Assembly (NCBI GenBank): GCA_024305745.1
Contig: JAHRBS010000005.1
Coordinates: 372,001-436,000, forward strand
DNA from: Polyporus tsugae
Lineage: Eukaryota > Basidiomycota > Agaricomycetes > Polyporales > Polyporaceae
Length of the DNA stretch: 64,000 bases
Reading direction: 5' to 3'
Position 1 is the first letter of the stretch, and each line of letters begins with the position of its first letter. Below are positions 62,063 to 64,000 of the stretch, in pieces. Below the pieces are notes generated by a model. It was not told the DNA's origin. It saw nothing but the letters and a program-made list of their open reading frames with translations, and did no database searches. Made by a program: the position numbers and the translations under genes.

Positions 62063-63553
62063 ATGCTTCGTGGGCCGTTCCTCTTCATCGCTGCTTTCAT
62101 CGCTGCCGCGGTCGCCACACCTTCGCTCGTGCTCGAGGTGTCAGGTCCCTCAACCATCGACAGCGTCGACAGCTTCAACATCACCACCACAGTGAGGATG
62201 CGGGCAATCAGGCCGTCATGCTTCTCAACCACCCTCGCGGTCCCCTCTCCGACCTGCCGACCGACATGTTCACCATGACGAACCGGCATGGCCTTAGCCC
62301 GGACTTCGTTGGGATTGGCGTACGTGATATTGTCTCCGATGCCGGATTGACTGTCCGTGCTGATCCATCTCACCTTCACGCTTATATCACTCAGGTAAAG
62401 TACTCTCCGTCAGCAGCTCTTGCGTCCAAGGACCACCATGCGTACACCGTCCTTGCGCCTGGGCATTCCGTCTCGGTCCAGCATGAAAGGGCGTCAGCGT
62501 TCTCGGGAACGTTGTATTTTCGTTTCTCTGATGTTGTAATTGCGCTGTAGTCTCGGACGCGTACGACTTCTCGACCTCCGGTCCCGGTCAGTACGTCATA
62601 AGGATGAAGGACGCCTGGAGACTCTACTACGTCGCAGACGACCAGGTCTCGACCCTCGTCGGCGGCAGGAGCGATCCTTTTCACACCGTTACCGTCGTTG
62701 GCGACGCCCGGTCGCACAAGAGCCGTCCTCACAGGCATTCCGGCGAGCAATGTGAAGCCTGGAAGGACCGCGCGATGGATGCTGCCGTCCCTCTCGCTGA
62801 GAAATACGTTGACCACGCTATCGAGTAAGTATCTCAAAGACCCAATGTTGGCACCGTTATCTTCCATTTCTGACGCAGTTCTATGAAGGGTATTGAAGAA
62901 GGGCGGTCGCAAGGGTGCCGAGTACAAGCGCTTGTTCGGCCCTGCGCTGAACGGCAACAGGCACTCTTCCGTCTCTAGGCGGTTTGAGGCCCTCGCCGAC
63001 AACGACTTCGCCGAGTACACGTACTCCTGCGACTCCCACTTCTGTGTGGACCGCCCCGGTCTCTTCGGCTACGTGTACCCCAACAAGTAAGCATGCCATT
63101 ATGACCGTCACTCCGCTGACTGTCATGTTCGCTGACGAAGTCCTGCGCCGCTAGGTTTGGCACCATCCACCTCTGCAAGCAAGTCTTCGAGACTGAGGTC
63201 GGCGGCCATGACTCGCGCGCCTCTACCATCATCCACCAGGTGCGTCTCTTCGCTCGTCGCCCACATCGGCCCCGGAGCCTCATACCGTGAACTGACACTG
63301 TTTCCCCCACGATCGCCGACCTGGACGTCAGGCTCTCCTCTTCGCGGAGAACGGCGGCGGCGTCGAGCACACGCACGGCGAGGCGCTAGCCCTGGAGCTC
63401 GCAGAGGGCTTCCCGCACCTCGCGGCGGCGAATGTGGAGAACTACGAGTACTTTGCGGTCGCGGGGGCGGGCGGCTGGTCGGGCGATGGCGAGGACAACG
63501 TCTCCGTCCTGCTCACGGAGGTCCATTTCGGCAAACACATGTGGGATCTGTGA
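62063..63553 (+). pseudogene. M35 (deuterolysin/peptidyl-Lys) metallopeptidase relative, inactive and probably decayed
   Basis: M35 enzymes are secreted zinc endopeptidases with a propeptide. The signal peptide (MLRGPFLFIAAFIAAAVAT) and propeptide (LVLEVSGPSTIDSVDSFNIT ... LLNHPRGPLSDLP ... YTVLAPGHSVSVQHE ... SDAYDFSTSGPGQY) match the family, as do EYTYSCDSHFC, FGYVYPN and TIHLCKQVF of the catalytic domain. Approximate exons are 62063-62319, 62395-62488, 62551-62824, 62889-63086, 63155-63239 and 63332-63553. Three faults are visible. First, a one-base loss near 62196 breaks the frame between ITTTV and AGNQAVML. Second, the donor at 62489 reads GG instead of GT. Third, the zinc motif HExxH is HQALL and the downstream GTxxD is lost (VEHTHGEA). 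The last exons are otherwise intact (NVENYEYFAV to the stop). Sequencing error could explain the first two faults, not the third. Confidence 0.68.
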
Positions 63554-64000
63554 TCGCGTCGCGTCCAGCAGGGTGCGTTCACCCTCGCCTCTCTTCCCTC
63601 GCGTCTTGTCGTGCATCGACATGCTGCTCATGCTGGCGGGGGAGGAGGCTGCCGGGGTCGCCGGGATGGTTTCTATGGACAGTTTCTTCATCGTTTTTCG
63701 CTGATTGTTGAGGACGTCTGCGGCTTCGACTTTGCGACGCGTAGCTTTCGTTTGCTGTCTACGTGCTATCGGACTCAAAACCCTTCTGTAGTATATTGTA
63801 CAACCTCTTTGGTATTTGTAATAGTTATCGTGCAGTAGTCGCCCCTCTACTTTTGTAATCAGGCGTATGGTCGAAGGTCTGTGTACGATGAAGTTGACGA
63901 GATGCAGGCAGGAACGGGACACTCGCGACGTTCCCATTCAACCCTTTGACACATAGCTAGTAACCTAGCCTCCACAGGAGATACGAGAACTTGAAGGGCT
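63554..64000. other. 3' flank of the M35-like locus, no gene seen
   Basis: AT-rich after 63770 (several TTGTAAT/ATAGTTAT stretches), fitting a 3' UTR and poly(A) region. No further gene up to the window edge. Confidence 0.4.

Overview
The window looks like nuclear DNA of a filamentous basidiomycete, most likely an agaricomycete of the wood-decay (polypore) type. Real genes are broken by many short GT-AG introns of about 50-75 bases. Coding stretches are rich in G/C at third codon positions. The families are those that basidiomycetes carry in number: a fungal cytochrome P450, a DUF6534 membrane protein, a GH76 mannanase, an M35-type metallopeptidase relative, Pcl/Pho80-like cyclins and small secreted proteins. 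There is no bacterial operon logic, no rRNA, no CRISPR and no convincing tRNA. Exon structures were worked out by hand from reading frame, splice sites and family resemblance; no search was run.

Layout. 0-5 kb: the first two exons of a P450 run off the left edge (minus strand), then a DUF6534 protein with about 19 exons and a clear TATA box (minus), then a GTCTGA-rich hairpin. 5.5-10 kb: an intronless 581-residue orphan protein (minus), a TATA box leading into coding-like sequence I cannot assemble, and an F-box-like remnant. 10.3-18 kb, a secretome-flavoured block: a small secreted protein with a GPI-type tail (plus), an intact nine-exon GH76 enzyme (minus), a secreted protein with five alternating acidic and His/Lys-rich blocks (minus), and a decayed second copy of the small GPI-type gene (plus). 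18.4-20.1 kb: a GNAT acetyltransferase with a 761-base third intron. 23.8-30.4 kb: a divergent Pcl-like cyclin (minus), possible membrane-protein remnants, and a 13-exon mitochondrial P-loop ATPase (plus). 30.4-46.2 kb and 47.4-57.5 kb: two long stretches without a convincing gene. 46.3 and 57.5 kb: two more Pcl-like cyclins (plus). 62.1-63.6 kb: an M35-like metallopeptidase relative that has lost its zinc site and carries a frameshift and a broken splice donor.

The genes do not form an obvious pathway. The main themes are cell-surface and secreted proteins (GH76, GPI-type protein, polyampholyte protein, M35 relative) and local expansion of one cyclin family, with three diverged copies within 35 kb. 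Several loci are caught in decay: the GPI-type copy, the M35 relative, the F-box fragment and other remnants. I saw no defence or mobile system; the most unusual items are the polyampholyte secreted protein and the dead M35 relative.
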